Notes: generated by a model not told the origin, from the letters alone. Counted from the first letter of the stretch, positions 33,976 to 45,689 are shown. The stretch: DNA of 64,000 nucleotides from Topomyia yanbarensis (GCF_030247195.1 NC_080672.1:374394166-374458165); one strand, 5' to 3'. Numbers and translations are program-made.

Positions 33976-36092
33976 TATTTCACAAATTTTTAGAGCAAAC
34001 TTCACGTTTCGAAGTGTTACGTAAACATATTCTTGAATTTATATCGTATTGCTATGAGTAGACCGAATCGATAAAAAAAGACCTACGACAGATGTACTCG
34101 GAACAGCAGTATACTGCCCATAATCACAAGTCAGTCCCATGTTCTACGGGATTCCTTATCTACATGCGGCTGACTTGCTTTATAGCCAGTGTCACACAAC
34201 TTTAAACTGGCTTACTTGAAAAGTGATACCACACCTCCACACAGTGGCACCTCTGCATAGAAAGTTGTGACAAAATTAAATGGGTTTATATGGCTAAAAG
34301 TTTGATAAATTTTGGGTTTTTCAGAAATAAATTTTGAAATTTCATTATTATTTTTTCGACTATTTTTATGTAAACCCATTTGAAGGCGTTAGTCGTTAAA
34401 GGGTTAATATACACGTTAATAATAGTAGACAAACATATCGGTTTGCAAAACTAGTAAAAATCACAAAAAAATTTTTGGTAATATAATTTTGTTTAGGCCA
34501 TCTATTTGTAAGAAGATTTATGAGCTACGAGGCGTTTCCATATATATAAAAACTTCAGCGCAAAATGATGCCTTTATCTCATAAAACCTTACTAAATTTT
34601 GAGTTAGATTCATGATAACTGACTCGTGGGAGACCATCTCAAAAATTGTAAGACGTTTAAAGATAAATTACTGATGTGATATTCAATTTCGCAATTTATT
34701 TAAGATATATTGTTCGTCGCTTTCATTCTTCTTTCCGAAGATCTTAAAACTACTCCATTCGGCCATGTAGTTCTTGTGATATCGCCATTTGAAGTTCGAA
34801 GGTACAAACAATTCTTATGAAATGAATTGATCAGAAATCCTCGACTTGCATCAATGACATCTTAAAAATACATTTTTTCTTCGATTATTTTGAGATAATT
34901 GTCTTCAAACTGAGAGCAAAATAAAATAAATATTTACAAAATATTAACAAGACAATGATTTTTGGGGTTTTACCACTGTGCTCCAGTACGAGTCTAAATT
35001 TCTCTAACCATGACAATTGCATTTCCAGCAGCTCGTGGTGGTACATTAAGTCGCCTCAACTATCTTGTGACCAGTTTTTCGAAAAATGAAAATAAGTAAA
35101 CAAATCATCGCTGAAAAGTCCACAATCCTATATAAGGATGATAAATAGTGGCAAGCAAGAAGAATTCACCTCCGAAGCATGTGTATGTCCTACCGCGGTT
35201 TGAACATTAATCCAATAACAGGTTCTCCAACCTCGCAACACAATTTGAACTGGTAAATAAATATGGACACCCATTTGGAAATGAACCACATATCTTCTAA
35301 TCATATTTACACGTGTCGACGTTTTTGGTGTTTGCCTAATCGGTTAGCAGCCTTCGGTCTTTCTGACGGGATCCGTTCCTATATACGGTGTGTGGGAATT
35401 GTATCAATTGGAGCGCACTAACCGTCCATCGCTTTCTAACTCTTCACGTTGGATCGAGGCAAATAAAAAACGGCGGTATTTGTACGATTTGTTAGCAACA
35501 CCGCGATTGGTATATGAACTCAAATGATACGGTAAAGTAGCAGTTCTCGGGTAGGAAAGAAAAATAAAAATATAAAACAGAACATACAATTGATAATAAA
35601 TCTGTCCGAACTCTGGCGAACGAGCAGGAGGATGGTGCAATGCAACAGCGAGCGAAGAGTTCATGTTTTCATAAGTCAGGTCTAACCGAAAGTAAAAAAA
35701 AAGTTCGTTACAAATTCGATGATACGCCGACTGATCCATATGGAACGGGCCTCTGGTGGTCTGGAAAGCATGCAACATTAGTGATAATGACCAGTCGATT
35801 GCTGCTTCTGCCGCTGTTGGAGGAATTGTGCGTAGCGTCCCGCAGAGCAGAGTGTCGTAGATGTGCTGTTTTGTTCCAGTTGTATTTAATTTAAATTTAG
35901 AAATAGTTCGGTAAGCGACAAAATTAATCAAATAAAGGTATATTATGTACTAGCAGACTCGTTTAATCTTTCCGGATTCAAGTGATGGCGAGAGAAATAA
36001 TGCCTCTGTAGCAAACAGAAGTTTCGAATTGAAATATGTACATCATACTGCTTTTGAAAATTTGTTAACGAAGTTATTCAAATTTTACAGAT
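33976..36092. other. No gene supported
   Basis: A 175-codon minus-strand open frame (35404-35931) has no ATG at its 5' end and no recognisable domain; its first Met is about residue 52. I do not call it a gene. Confidence 0.35.
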
Positions 36093-36097
36093 GTTCC
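36093..36097. repeat. LTR element target duplication, left (GTTCC)
   Basis: GTTCC occurs here and at 37137-37141, directly outside the two LTRs. Confidence 0.93.
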
Positions 36098-36371
36098 TGT
36101 TGCGCATAATGCGCGCACCTCTTGGTTCACTAATCTTGATCTTGCTCTAATCTATCAACAGGCCTACGCTGTCAAATTTCCGTTAGATCGTAAACAGCGT
36201 TGGCCGGGATGGATTCGCACTAAATGTAAGCCTGAATGTGATCAATAATATATAAGCTAATGTGTATTAATTTCCAGGAAATTTATAACATTCGTTTTAA
36301 ATAAAATGTTCTATTACGAAACGGTGTTATAGAATCAGAAATGACGTCCCGGTCAGTTGCGAGACGCAACA
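36098..36371 (+). repeat. 5' LTR (274 bp)
   Basis: TG..CA ends with the inverted heptamer TGTTGCG/CGCAACA. Contains TAATATATAAGC and AAATAAAATG, possible core promoter and polyadenylation signals. Confidence 0.93.
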
Positions 36372-36862
36372 TTATAAATTTCATTTGTGGCACACTAGAT
36401 CGACGGTAGCAAACAAAAGGCTGCGTTGGCATGGAGAAATCAGCGTCAGCAGCAAAACAATAGCTACCAGCGATGGCCGTAGATATTAGCGGAAGTGAAA
36501 CCTTTATCGGGACATAGAAGTCGTTCAACAAGGGTGGAAGAAACTCGATCGTTGTGAAAGTCGGCTGGAGGCAACTAGAGCTGCTTGGACTACCGAAAAC
36601 GAACTGGGTACGCTATATGCGTAGAATTCCAAAATGTGTGTGTCGTCTGGAGCAGCAACAAAGCAGCCAGTTTAAGCGAAACGCGGAACTTTCCAACAAA
36701 CGAAATCTTCACCACCTATGAACACTTGTTTTGTTTAAATATACTATGTGTAAGATTGATTAGTTCCAAATGAGCTTTAAGTGTTGTGCAACCATGGTCG
36801 TGAATCAATCGGTGTAGTGATAGTAAAATAAAGCCCACCAACTTCATTGTACTGGGGGGGAA

Positions 36863-37136
36863 TGTTGCGCATAATGCGCGCACCTCTTGGTTCACTAATC
36901 TTGATCTTGCTCTAATCTATCAACAGGCCTACGCTGTCAAATTTCCGTTAGATCGTAAACAGCGTTGGCCGGGATGGATTCGCACTAAATGTAAGCCTGA
37001 ATGTGATCAATAATATATAAGCTAATGTGTATTAATTTCCAGGAAATTTATAACATTCGTTTTAAATAAAATGTTCTATTACGAAACGGTGTTATAGAAT
37101 CAGAAATGACGTCCCGGTCAGTTGCGAGACGCAACA
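36863..37136 (+). repeat. 3' LTR (274 bp)
   Basis: No difference from 36098-36371 found by eye. Confidence 0.93.
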
Positions 37137-37141
37137 GTTCC

Positions 37142-37922
37142 ATAACTGCTTATCTTAAATGCAACATCGATTTTTTACCATGGAACAAGACAGTATACGA
37201 GCGACATACTATGATGAAGTGGATTATGTTGAAAGTTAGCATCGGGTTCGGTTATTTGATCCACAACATAGCAAGTGGATGTGATAAGATAATTTCTGGG
37301 CGTGTATGAGAAACAGCGGATTCGAAGTTTGGCTTTGAGAAGAAGTGAAGTTTGGGCGTTGAAATGATTGGATTTCCTTAAACATTTTTGCTGTGATGAA
37401 ATTAGCTTCGTGATTAGTGTTCCACTCTACAAATGTATTGTGGATAAGTTAATACATCATCACTAAAAGATGTCTACAACTGTGACCCCGACACATTTCC
37501 ATCGATACTGGGATTGACCCAATTTAGAATTCAGTTCAAAGATACTCATCCTTTTCATTATTAATTAAAAATGCAAATAATTTCACCGCTAGGAAATTTC
37601 AGCTGTACAAAAATTCACCAACAGCTCGCTATACCCACTAAAATAAATTACAAATTATAAATTCTACGGAAGGTTAAACGGTATCTCAAGAATCTGAGGG
37701 GTAATTGTGTAGCACAAATTATCGCCATGAAACACATGACACTTTAAGTTTAATTACAACGACCTCGCAAAACATAACGACCCAACCGACAACGAACTTA
37801 TGTAAAGCCACGTTGAGGTATAGTTAAAATACCACGAAAAGGTCAGCCAATAAAAATTAATATGAATATTAAAACTGGTAAGCGAAAAATACTTGTAATC
37901 GAAAGCCCTGTGATGCATGGTC
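37142..37922. other. No gene recognised
   Basis: AT-rich; no structure noticed. Confidence 0.3.
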
Positions 37923-37946
37923 CTACCATGCTCCTCGGAGAGAGCG

Positions 37947-38180
37947 ATAAAACCCCCAACACTCACCTTGATCAAACTGCAAATTCTTCAGCAGCAGAGA
38001 CCGGTGCACGGTGTCCAGTGCCAGCAGGATTGACGGATTTCTTCTTACGGTGGCGTTATTTGCATTACTTGGATCACTATTTTGGTCGTCGCCTTCGCTG
38101 CCGTTACTGCCGACGTTGCTCTTGGGAAGGAAAGACGCCAAAAAGGAACGCGAGAACCGGCGAGAAAAAAAAACAAGCAC
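37947..38180 (-). CDS. Possible 5' coding exon with splice donor, unknown gene
   Basis: Minus-strand frame read as SNVGSNGSEGDDQNSDPSN, then RRNPSILLALDTVHRSLLLK and NLQFDQ, followed at once by GTGAGT, a textbook donor. Codon use looks coding: hydrophilic S/N/D/G-rich start, then an amphipathic stretch. No ATG lies in frame within the exon; the first residues (FFSRRFSRSFLASFL) may be untranslated or a signal-like start from another codon. I recognise no family. It could be the remains of a gene whose other exons lie left of this point, or chance. Confidence 0.3.
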
Positions 38181-40247
38181 AAAACAAGGAATAAGAGTTG
38201 AGAAACCGGAATTGATTCGTAATGCGAATATTTTTTGTATGCGAAGCAGCAGCTATTGCGTGAAAACGAGTCCTGGGAATACGTTATCATCCGAGGCATA
38301 AAATTTTGCCTTTCTCTTCCAGTTCAGCATCCTCATTAACTTTTTTTTCGCTTAAAACATTCCAACGATTTTCTCGCCTGGGTTCCTTAAATATTTACAC
38401 AGTTGCGTACCACCGTAACTGGGGAAACTTGTTCCTCAACTTAACCTCAAAGTTCCGTAGTTTAAATCGTTTTTTGATATTTAATAAAATCCGTTACGCG
38501 AATGATCGACAAAAATACTTACAATTAAGTGCTCTTTTCTATAATTCGTATCCATTAATTAAGCACTTGCTTTACACTAAAACTCACTCTATAAACTTTC
38601 GAAATCTACCAGTTTTTAGTGAATAAAAGTATACCCCGTTCACAAGAATATCCTTGAAAGGAGTTGAGTAAAACAAGCACACAAATACGAAGATCGAACA
38701 ATGTCTTCCGTGTTATTTCGCTTACAGTGATCAACACCTGCTAGAATCAACGCGCGTGTTTACTCGTCCGACGATCGGGTTTGAATGAAACGAACTCCCG
38801 AACGATCAACGAACGCAAACGTCAGAAACCGTTTTGCGCGACGTTCGGCTTTTTGCCGGTTTGTTAACAGTGCGGTACTAGACGTATGTGCCCGGAACGG
38901 TCTGAACCCGAAAGCAGTTTTATACCAGATTCAAATCGATCAGATTTTTCGAGCTGCTTTCATGCGATGAACATTTACATGTTTACATGGGAGTTACGTG
39001 AGTTTGAATATAACAGATGGCCACCTATTGCACTCCAACTCACGCAACTGACAAAGTAAACAAATCACTGAGAATCGTCAAACATGAACGTCATTCCTCA
39101 TGAGTTCATTCGTGTGGTCATCTTGTAGAACTCAATTCGGGACAAATTAACAATAGACAAATAGATCCCTTCAGAAGATTGTAGAGAAAACTCTCTAAAT
39201 ATTAAAATTTGTACATAATGAGCAACTCTTCGTCAATATTTCTTGGGAAACTGGGCTTAGACAACTGGGAAACTGGACTTGACAACTGAATGATAATGAT
39301 TGTTACTTCTCAAATGATTTTGATTATTATAAAATACGCGTCAGACACTAATTATATGCACAACTTATTTCATTTCAAATAATCGGATATCTTCTGTAAA
39401 AATCATAACCATGTAAACAGATTTAATGCTCACAGTAATTTATTCAATAACATAAAAACAATTTGAAATTGTTGCAATTTGACTGAAAATCTCACTTCTT
39501 TTGTTTCAAACAGCGGTAATCAAAAAGTGCTGAAACTATTAACTCCTGGTCGGCCGTCCAGGCCAGTACTGAATTCATAAGAAACAATTATGAACTTTTC
39601 ACAAAAGTGACGGTTATGAAAAATAAAACACAATTTTATAGAATTAATAACAGATCTCATATGCGTTTCATGAGAAAAACTTATGAAATTCTTAAAGGCA
39701 TATATTGGAGCGAAGTCATAAGACTGTTTTATGAAATACATTATTTGTACGTCTATGGAGTGCATGAATAAAGATCAATGAATTCATAAGCCTGCCTATG
39801 ACATTCTAAAGCTTTCAATGACATCGTCAGAAGGTTGGTTCATATGCCGAGACTTATGAAATTCTCAGATGCTTTTTGCTCAGAGGAGTCATTTAAAGTG
39901 CAGCGTGTGGAAGCGATTGCCAAAATGCTAGTGTTGAAATCATTATAAAGGGAGTGTTGCCGCTTTGACTGTTTTCCACTCTTCGTCCCTCTTTCTATTC
40001 TCTCTGAATGCCAACACTTTTCGATAATCTAGCACTGGAACGAAAATTAACTTTCGAGCTCGTATAACGCGAAACAAGATTAATTCGATAGAACTTTGGT
40101 CGAATCGAGATGCGGAGTGCTACCCCAGGTTTACATCACAGCATTGCCAACAGCCTGAGATTTCTCATCACACAAAATTGACTGGAAACCAGTTTCAGTA
40201 GAATCTGTTATTTTTAGTGTAGCCTGCTCGAATTATTCTGATGCATG
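38181..40247. other. Upstream-like region and unrecognised sequence
   Basis: Around 38700-38960 base composition rises and several CG-containing phrases occur (ACGATCGGG, GCGACGTTCGG), as in an insect promoter region; this would fit a gene start for the frame at 37947-38180. No further coding exon recognised. At 39540-39880 the phrase CTTATGAAATTC recurs within a probable repeat. Confidence 0.3.
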
Positions 40248-40878
40248 AATTCTCGACAAACATATGATTACGGCCTAAAAGCCAACTGTCAAAATCCACT
40301 TTGATTGGGAATTCCAGACAAACCGTTACACGCCCATCACAAATGACATAGATTCCTCTTTTCAGCATTTCGTCGGCGAATTCGGACGCTAGCCGAGCAT
40401 CTCCCAGCATCACCGGACTGATGGGATGATCCATTCCGGAGATGGTGAATCCTGCTTTGGTCATAGCTTCCCTGAACCTTCGGGTATTGCTTTGAACTCG
40501 TGCCGTCAGACTGTTGGACTCCATAAGCATTTCGATGACTCGCTTAGCGCTGGCTACAACCGGTGGTGGCAGGGAATTCGAGAACAGATACGGACGAGAT
40601 TTTTGTCTCAGCAAATCGATTAACTCCTGCGGACCAGTCGTATAACCTCCCGCTGCTCCCCCGAGTGCTTTTCCCAGGGTAGAGTTAATGATGTCACAGC
40701 GGCCGAGCATTTTGTAGAATTCCTCCGTACCTCGGCCTGTTGGGCCGAAGAATCCTGTTGCGTGGCAGTCGTCAACGAAGGTAAGAGCATCGTATTTGTT
40801 CGCTAGGTCGAAAATCTCCGGTAACGGAGCTACGCCCGGATAGAATTTTACAATAGCATTTACCCTACAAACAATCAT
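40195..40878 (-). pseudogene. Partial glycine C-acetyltransferase copy, chimeric open frame
   Basis: The minus-strand frame holds [37 protein letters not shown], the PLP-lysine motif [14 protein letters not shown] and on to [14 protein letters not shown], close to identical to Gcat at 43587-44090. It then switches to CDGRVTVCLEFPIKVDFDSW and the inverted-repeat sequence before a stop at 40195. Upstream, the frame starts at an ATG (40878) within the inserted MITE. Both the N-terminal half and the C-terminal 40 residues of the enzyme are missing, so it cannot be active as such. The frame is still open, which points to a recent event. Confidence 0.85.
40248..40329 (+). repeat. 82-bp inverted repeat, left arm of the captured-exon element
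   Basis: AATTCTCGACAAACATATG to AAACCGTTAC pairs with 41415-41496 in reverse complement, with a few mismatches. Confidence 0.85.
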
Positions 40879-41254
40879 AAAACAAGAAATATTATAGTTA
40901 TTACTGTTTCAACATTGTTCGATGCCAAGTTCTCATAGTAGATTTACAATAAAATTTCATGTAACAATAAATTTCGCTGTTCAGCAAAAAACTGATACAG
41001 TGCATTCACATTAAATTTTACTGTTTTCGAAAAAAAATGTATGGAGAAAAATTTATTTTTTTAATGTTAAGATACATAACCACCCCCCTTTTTCACTGTA
41101 AAAGTCTATTTTACATTGAAATTTACTGTAAAAACGTTAAAGTTTATTGTTTTTGTATTGTAGCATAACACTAAAACTTACTGTAAATTATTGTAAAATT
41201 ACTGTACTGTCACAGTGAAAATCATGGTTTTGTTACTGTACATTTATATTCGGG
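40835..41254. mobile_element. 420-bp MITE inside the captured exon
   Basis: Ends CCCGGATAGAATTTTACAAT and, from the right, CCCGAATATAAATGTACAGT are inverted. The Gcat text is interrupted after ACG and resumes at CGTTGCC, so two bases (CG) are duplicated. The interior is rich in TTACTGTAAA phrases. Removing it restores the Gcat sequence. Confidence 0.78.
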
Positions 41255-41359
41255 CGTTGCCGTCCATGGAGAAGGCACCGTCTGTGACGATCATTTTGAT
41301 TCGGGCGTCAGTAGACTTGAGTTTTTCCTCCAAATCTGAAAAAGGTATTAGATTCTAGT
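41255..41359 (-). pseudogene. Rest of the captured Gcat exon and intron edge
   Basis: Minus strand matches the start of the last Gcat exon ([19 protein letters not shown]) and continues through the acceptor into about 23 bases of intron. Similarity ends near 41359. Confidence 0.85.
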
Positions 41360-41414
41360 AAACGAAAGAGAAAAGTTTTCTCTTTCATAAACTCTTGTGA
41401 ACTGTGTTCGGCTA

Positions 41415-41496
41415 GTAACGGTTTGTCCGGAATTTCCATTCAAAATGGATTTTGACAGTTGGCTTTTAGGCCGTAATCATATGTTTGTCGAGAATT
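41415..41496 (-). repeat. 82-bp inverted repeat, right arm
   Basis: Partner of 40248-40329; contains GGATTTTGACAGTTGGCTTT. Confidence 0.85.
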
Positions 41497-41747
41497 GTTT
41501 TCAATCACCCTGTATTTTAAAATTTCAACTGGTATAATACCAGTCTGGTATAATAATGTACGAAACGTCAACTCTTGATGCATGACTGCTTTTTGCTGAT
41601 GACAAAAACGGGACTGAAAGTTAACAGATTCGAGGTGGCCCTCCTATTCCGTGGTAGGATATTCTGGAGAATTTGCGGTCAGTTGAAAAATTATAACCTG
41701 CGGTTTACTTTCTTTCTAGATTGAATTGTCGAAAGTATTGGGTAAAA

Positions 41748-42949
41748 ATGGAAACAGATTTCGAACCCCTGGATCCCAGCTTGGAGAACATCATCGACCA
41801 GGAAACACTCAAGTGGATCTTTGTCGGTGGAAAGGGTGGTGTTGGCAAAACAACTTGCAGGTTAGTTACCATAGCCTCGAAACGGTTGCTTCCTGTGCAA
41901 CAATTGAGATGGATTCTGGTTTACTTTCAGTTGTAGTCTGGCAGTTCAGCTGGCTAAGGTCCGCGAGTCGGTTTTGATTATCTCCACCGATCCGGCTCAC
42001 AACATTTCCGATGCATTCGATCAAAAGTTTACTAAAGTACCGAGTAAAGTTAACGGTTTCGATAATCTGTTTGCAATGGAGATTGACCCGAACGTGGGTC
42101 TGAACGAGCTGCCGGATGAGTATTTCGAGGGAGAAAACTCGGCGATGAAGCTGAGCAAAGGAGTTTTTCAGGAGGTTATCGGAGCGCTTCCCGGGATTGA
42201 TGAGGCAATGAGTTACGCGGAAGTTATGAAGTATGTTGTTTACCCGGCGAAAGATGCGTTGAAGTTTGAATCTATTTGTACTTTTAGATTAGTCAAAGCT
42301 ATGAACTTTTCTGTGGTGGTGTTTGATACGGCACCAACAGGACACACGCTGAGACTGCTCTCGTTCCCTCAAGTCGTTGAGAAGGGATTGGGCAAGTTGC
42401 TAAGATTGAAAATGAAGCTTGCACCGTTCATCTCGCAGGTGGGATCACTCTTCGGGATGCAGGATTTCAATGCGGATACTCTAACTAGCAAACTGGAAGA
42501 GATGCTCACAATCATTCGACAGGTTAACGAACAGTTTCGAAATCCAGTGAGTTCTGTTTGGTTTAACAAATTATTTGGTAGTAGATTCATTATTCCTTTA
42601 TTCGTAGGATCAAACTACATTCGTGTGCGTGTGCATCGCCGAGTTCCTTTCGTTGTACGAAACGGAAAGGTTAGTGCAAGAGCTGACCAAGTGCGGAATC
42701 GACACTCACAATATCATCGTCAATCAGTTGCTGTTTCGTCGTGAAGGCCAGGAACCATGCACTATGTGTTCCGCCAGGTACAAGGTTCAGGAAAAATATC
42801 TAGATCAAATAGCAGATCTGTATGAAGATTTCCACGTTGTAAAGTTGCCACTGCTGGATAGTGAGGTGCGTGGGGTGGAAAATGTAAAGGTATTTTCCGA
42901 GAACCTGATCAAACCATACTGTCCGAATGGGCCGAAACAAGGGGAATAG
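41748..42949 (+). CDS. Asna1: Get3/ASNA1 ATPase, four exons (guided entry of tail-anchored proteins)
   Basis: Cytosolic ATPase that carries tail-anchored membrane proteins to the ER. Exons 41748-41860, 41931-42230, 42288-42546 and 42608-42949; introns of 70, 57, 61 bp with GT..AG borders and matching phases. They give 337 residues, normal for the family. The start is ATG 41748 ([10 protein letters not shown]), because upstream in-frame codons lack ATG. Visible: deviant Walker [11 protein letters not shown] (residues 27-36), switch [13 protein letters not shown], switch [10 protein letters not shown], and CTMC in exon 4, the dimer zinc-binding pair. AATAAA lies near 43025. Convergent with Gcat, about 500 bp between stop codons. 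All key residues are intact, so I expect a working gene. Confidence 0.97.
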
Positions 42950-43449
42950 TGCTGAAAATTAGTTGAATGTTAGGAATGAATGGGAACGGACGAAGGGTCA
43001 CCTATATGTTTCGATTATTCGCATAATAAAATTAGTTGGTTGTTTTCTCTTTCCAAAAGATTCGTACTTGTAAAACCCGTGAAACGGATTCCATATATGT
43101 TATATTCTAGCAATTAGGACAGTATTTTCAGTTTGCGACGTTATGTCAATTTTGGTTCTGCGAGACACAAAGGTATGTATGTATATTTAACATATTTAAA
43201 GGGTATTTCTAAGCTGCTAGGGACATATAGACAGCACTAACTAGGCTGTAGGTTATTTGGCAGTGTTATTGAAATAAATCATGGTACTTTATTAGAAAGA
43301 CTTGTGCAATGGAGTAAAAGAAAAAGAAATTTCGTTAAATTAATATAGATTGACCTGCAATTGTTAGACGATAGCAGATTTTATTCTTTTGCGTAAAGAT
43401 ACAATTTCTTAAAGAATATTCCTTCTCATGAATCGTCACCTGAATTTAA
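42950..43449. other. Intergenic region between convergent genes
   Basis: Contains both 3' untranslated regions. AATAAA for Asna1 is at 43025-43030 (+), and the reverse-strand signal TTTATT at 43380-43385 fits Gcat. No other feature seen. Confidence 0.6.
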
Positions 43450-44812
43450 TCAAGAAATCACTTTCAGTTGCTTCCCCACTTCGACGAAAGCAGCTACTGC
43501 TCGATCGATTTCTTCATCGGTATGGGCAGCGGATAGCTGCACCCGAATGCGAGCCTTCCCCTTAGGAACCACCGGATAGCTGAAACCGATGACATAGATT
43601 CCTCTTTTTAGCATTTCGTCGGCGAATTCGGACGCTAGCCGAGCATCTCCTAGCATCACCGGACTGATGGGATGATCCATTCCAGAGATGGTGAATCCTG
43701 CTTTTGTCATAGCTTCCCTAAACCTTCGGGTATTGCTTTGAACTCGCGCCGTCAGACTGTTGGATTCCATAAGCATTTCGATGACTCGCTTAGCGCTGGC
43801 TACAACCGGTGGTGGCAGGGAATTCGAGAACAGATACGGACGAGATTTTTGTCTCAGCAAATCGATTAACTCCTGCGGACCAGTCGTATAACCTCCCGCT
43901 GCTCCCCCGAGTGCTTTTCCCAGGGTAGAGTTAATGATGTCACAGCGGCCAAGCATTTTGTAGAATTCCTCCGTACCTCGGCCTGTTGGGCCGAAGAATC
44001 CTGTTGCATGGCAATCGTCGACGAAGGTAAGAGCATCGTATTTATCTGCCAGATCGAAAATCTCCGGTAACGGAGCCACGTTGCCGTCCATGGAGAAGAC
44101 ACCGTCTGTGACGATCATTTTGATTCGGGCGTCGGTAGATTTGAGTTTTTCTTCCAAATCTGAAAAAGGTATTAGGTTCTAGCTCGAAATAATTTCAAAA
44201 TTTACCTCAAAATACAAACCCTTCATATCCCGATGTAGGTATCTTGCTTTCTTTGCTTTGCACAACCGAATTCCATCAATGATGGAGGCATGATTCAGCT
44301 CGTCGGAGAATATGGCATCCTCTGGGGTTAGAACAGCTTCAAAAATGCCGGCGTTAGCATCGAAACAAGACGCATACAGAATCGTGTCTTCTCGCTGATG
44401 AAATTCCGATAGCTTCTTTTCCAGTTGCTTATGGATGTCCTGGGTACCGCAAATGAATCGCACTGAACTTAATCCCGCTCCGTACTCATCCAGTGCTTTT
44501 TTACCAGCATTGATCACCTCTTGATTAGACTGTGAAGAAACTTGTATGAGAAATAGTTTTAAAAAAATCGCAGACCTGAACTCACCGCCAATCCAAGATA
44601 GTTGTTAGCGCAGAAATTTAGTATCTTTCCCGAGGATCCTTCTACGCTGATGGAAGTCGCTTGGGGTGATACAATGATGCGTTCTTTTTTGTACGTTCCG
44701 GCATTTCGGATTTCGTCGAGCTGTGATTGGAGCACGGAACGGAGAGACTTTTGAGCACCTCTTTCCGTCGATAGGGTCTTGGCGAAATAAGCGACTGGGG
44801 TCCATAGTTTGG
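43450..44812 (-). CDS. Gcat: Glycine C-acetyltransferase (2-amino-3-ketobutyrate CoA ligase), 3' three exons
   Basis: PLP enzyme of mitochondrial threonine breakdown; it converts 2-amino-3-oxobutanoate and CoA to glycine and acetyl-CoA. Exons on the minus strand: 44812-44586, 44529-44220, 44159-43450; introns of 56 and 60 bp in phase. Exon A reads [18 protein letters not shown] and [11 protein letters not shown]; exon [21 protein letters not shown] and [16 protein letters not shown]; exon [13 protein letters not shown] and the PLP lysine in [10 protein letters not shown], ending GKQLKVIS. About 413 residues are visible. The first exon, with start codon and mitochondrial signal, is not found between 44813 and 45300; it may lie beyond the retrotransposon nest. 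The downstream copy at 40.2-41.4 kb came from exon C. Confidence 0.95.
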
Positions 44813-45303
44813 CTGTTGAAAATAGGAAAGGTTCAAATTAGTGCTTCAAATGCCGAGATCACAGCGAGATGCAAATACCTATGCAACTACCATAAATGGA
44901 CAAAATTTTGGCCATATTTTAGAATACTTCCATGCGCCAAATAATTCTAGCAACTTTGTGCTAGATCGCCCATCCGGCTATGCATACTTTGTTAAATTTA
45001 TTATCATTTGATGCAAATGGAGCAAAACAAAAATAAAGTGAAGAATTTCATAAAGTATGCCTCGATTCAGCTCCGGGACGTCGCGCCCTTCCATGATTCC
45101 ACGAACGAAGCACCATTTTCGATGGCGGAGACAGATTCAAATTCAACTTGCTGAAAAATCTGCCTGACTTAGTGAAAAGACGTAGACAAATTCAACAAAT
45201 TCTTTGGGGGGTAACAGCGCTATTCCACAATCAGGACAACCAGCCTCCGATCACAACTCATATAGGCCGATACTATTTTCATTCACCCGGAAGTTTTTTC
45301 AAC
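44813..45303. other. Probable Gcat intron 1 sequence, no exon recognised
   Basis: The acceptor TTTTCAACAG ends at 44813. Upstream (higher coordinates) I see no ATG-bearing exon before the MITE at 45308. Frames here lack domains. Confidence 0.45.
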
Positions 45304-45307
45304 AAAT
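45304..45307. repeat. 4-bp target duplication (AAAT), left
   Basis: AAAT precedes CAACGC here and follows GCGTTG at 53663-53666. Confidence 0.7.
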
Positions 45308-45577
45308 CAACGCTTTTTCTTGAAAAGGGTGATACTAGCAGTGACACCATTCAAAGAAAATCAACAGTGTATATTTCCAGACTTGGGTTTATTTCCTATT
45401 TAAGAACTATTGTGTTTTTTACATCCTAGATTGCATGATTCAGTGATCGAAACCCAAAACTTCATAATATATTTGAAATTATTAAATTAAAATTTGTTTT
45501 TGCTATTTAAATCGACAAAATGATAGTATCGCCCCTTTGGTGATTGTTTAGTTTTTCAGTCGCACCTATCAGCATTG

Positions 45578-45589
45578 AAGTATCGCCCT
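45578..45589. repeat. 12-bp target duplication of the outer LINE, left
   Basis: AAGTATCGCCCT recurs at 53438-53449, right after the (TAAA)n tail of the outer LINE. Confidence 0.88.
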
Positions 45590-45689
45590 TACGTTTTTTT
45601 AGAATAACTACCGTTTTACACCACCGATTTCGTCCGGGTTTTTTCAATAGTGATCATTGTTACTATTTACAGCTGGTATCAGCTTGATA

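Larger units (their letters stand above)
36098..37136 (+). mobile_element. Miniature LTR retrotransposon (TRIM-like), 1,039 bp
   Basis: Two 274-bp LTRs begin TGTTGCG and end CGCAACA and flank a 491-bp interior. A G-rich polypurine tract (CTGGGGGGGAA) ends right at the 3' LTR, so the element is on the plus strand. GTTCC is duplicated outside. The interior has no gag or pol motif, so the element must have been moved in trans by a full-length relative. A primer site could not be matched to a tRNA by eye. The LTRs look identical over their whole length, so insertion is recent. Confidence 0.93.
40248..41496. mobile_element. Candidate Pack-type element carrying a Gcat exon fragment
   Basis: Two 82-bp inverted repeats enclose about 600 bp copied from the neighbouring Gcat gene, including roughly 23 bp of its intron. 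The copy was therefore made from DNA, not from mRNA. A 420-bp MITE has since landed inside. I could not find a clear target duplication outside the arms, so the outer borders are tentative. Confidence 0.6.

Noticed and set aside
35404..35931. 175-codon minus-strand open frame
   Set aside because: It has no ATG at its 5' end, no recognisable domain and no splice context.
41721..41747. Earlier start for Asna1
   Set aside because: Upstream in-frame codons contain TTG but no ATG; ATG 41748 matches the usual N-terminus length.
44179..44219. Donor GTAAAT for the Gcat middle exon
   Set aside because: Using GTTTGT at 44219 instead keeps the conserved DMKDLEEKL reading and removes an unnatural tail.
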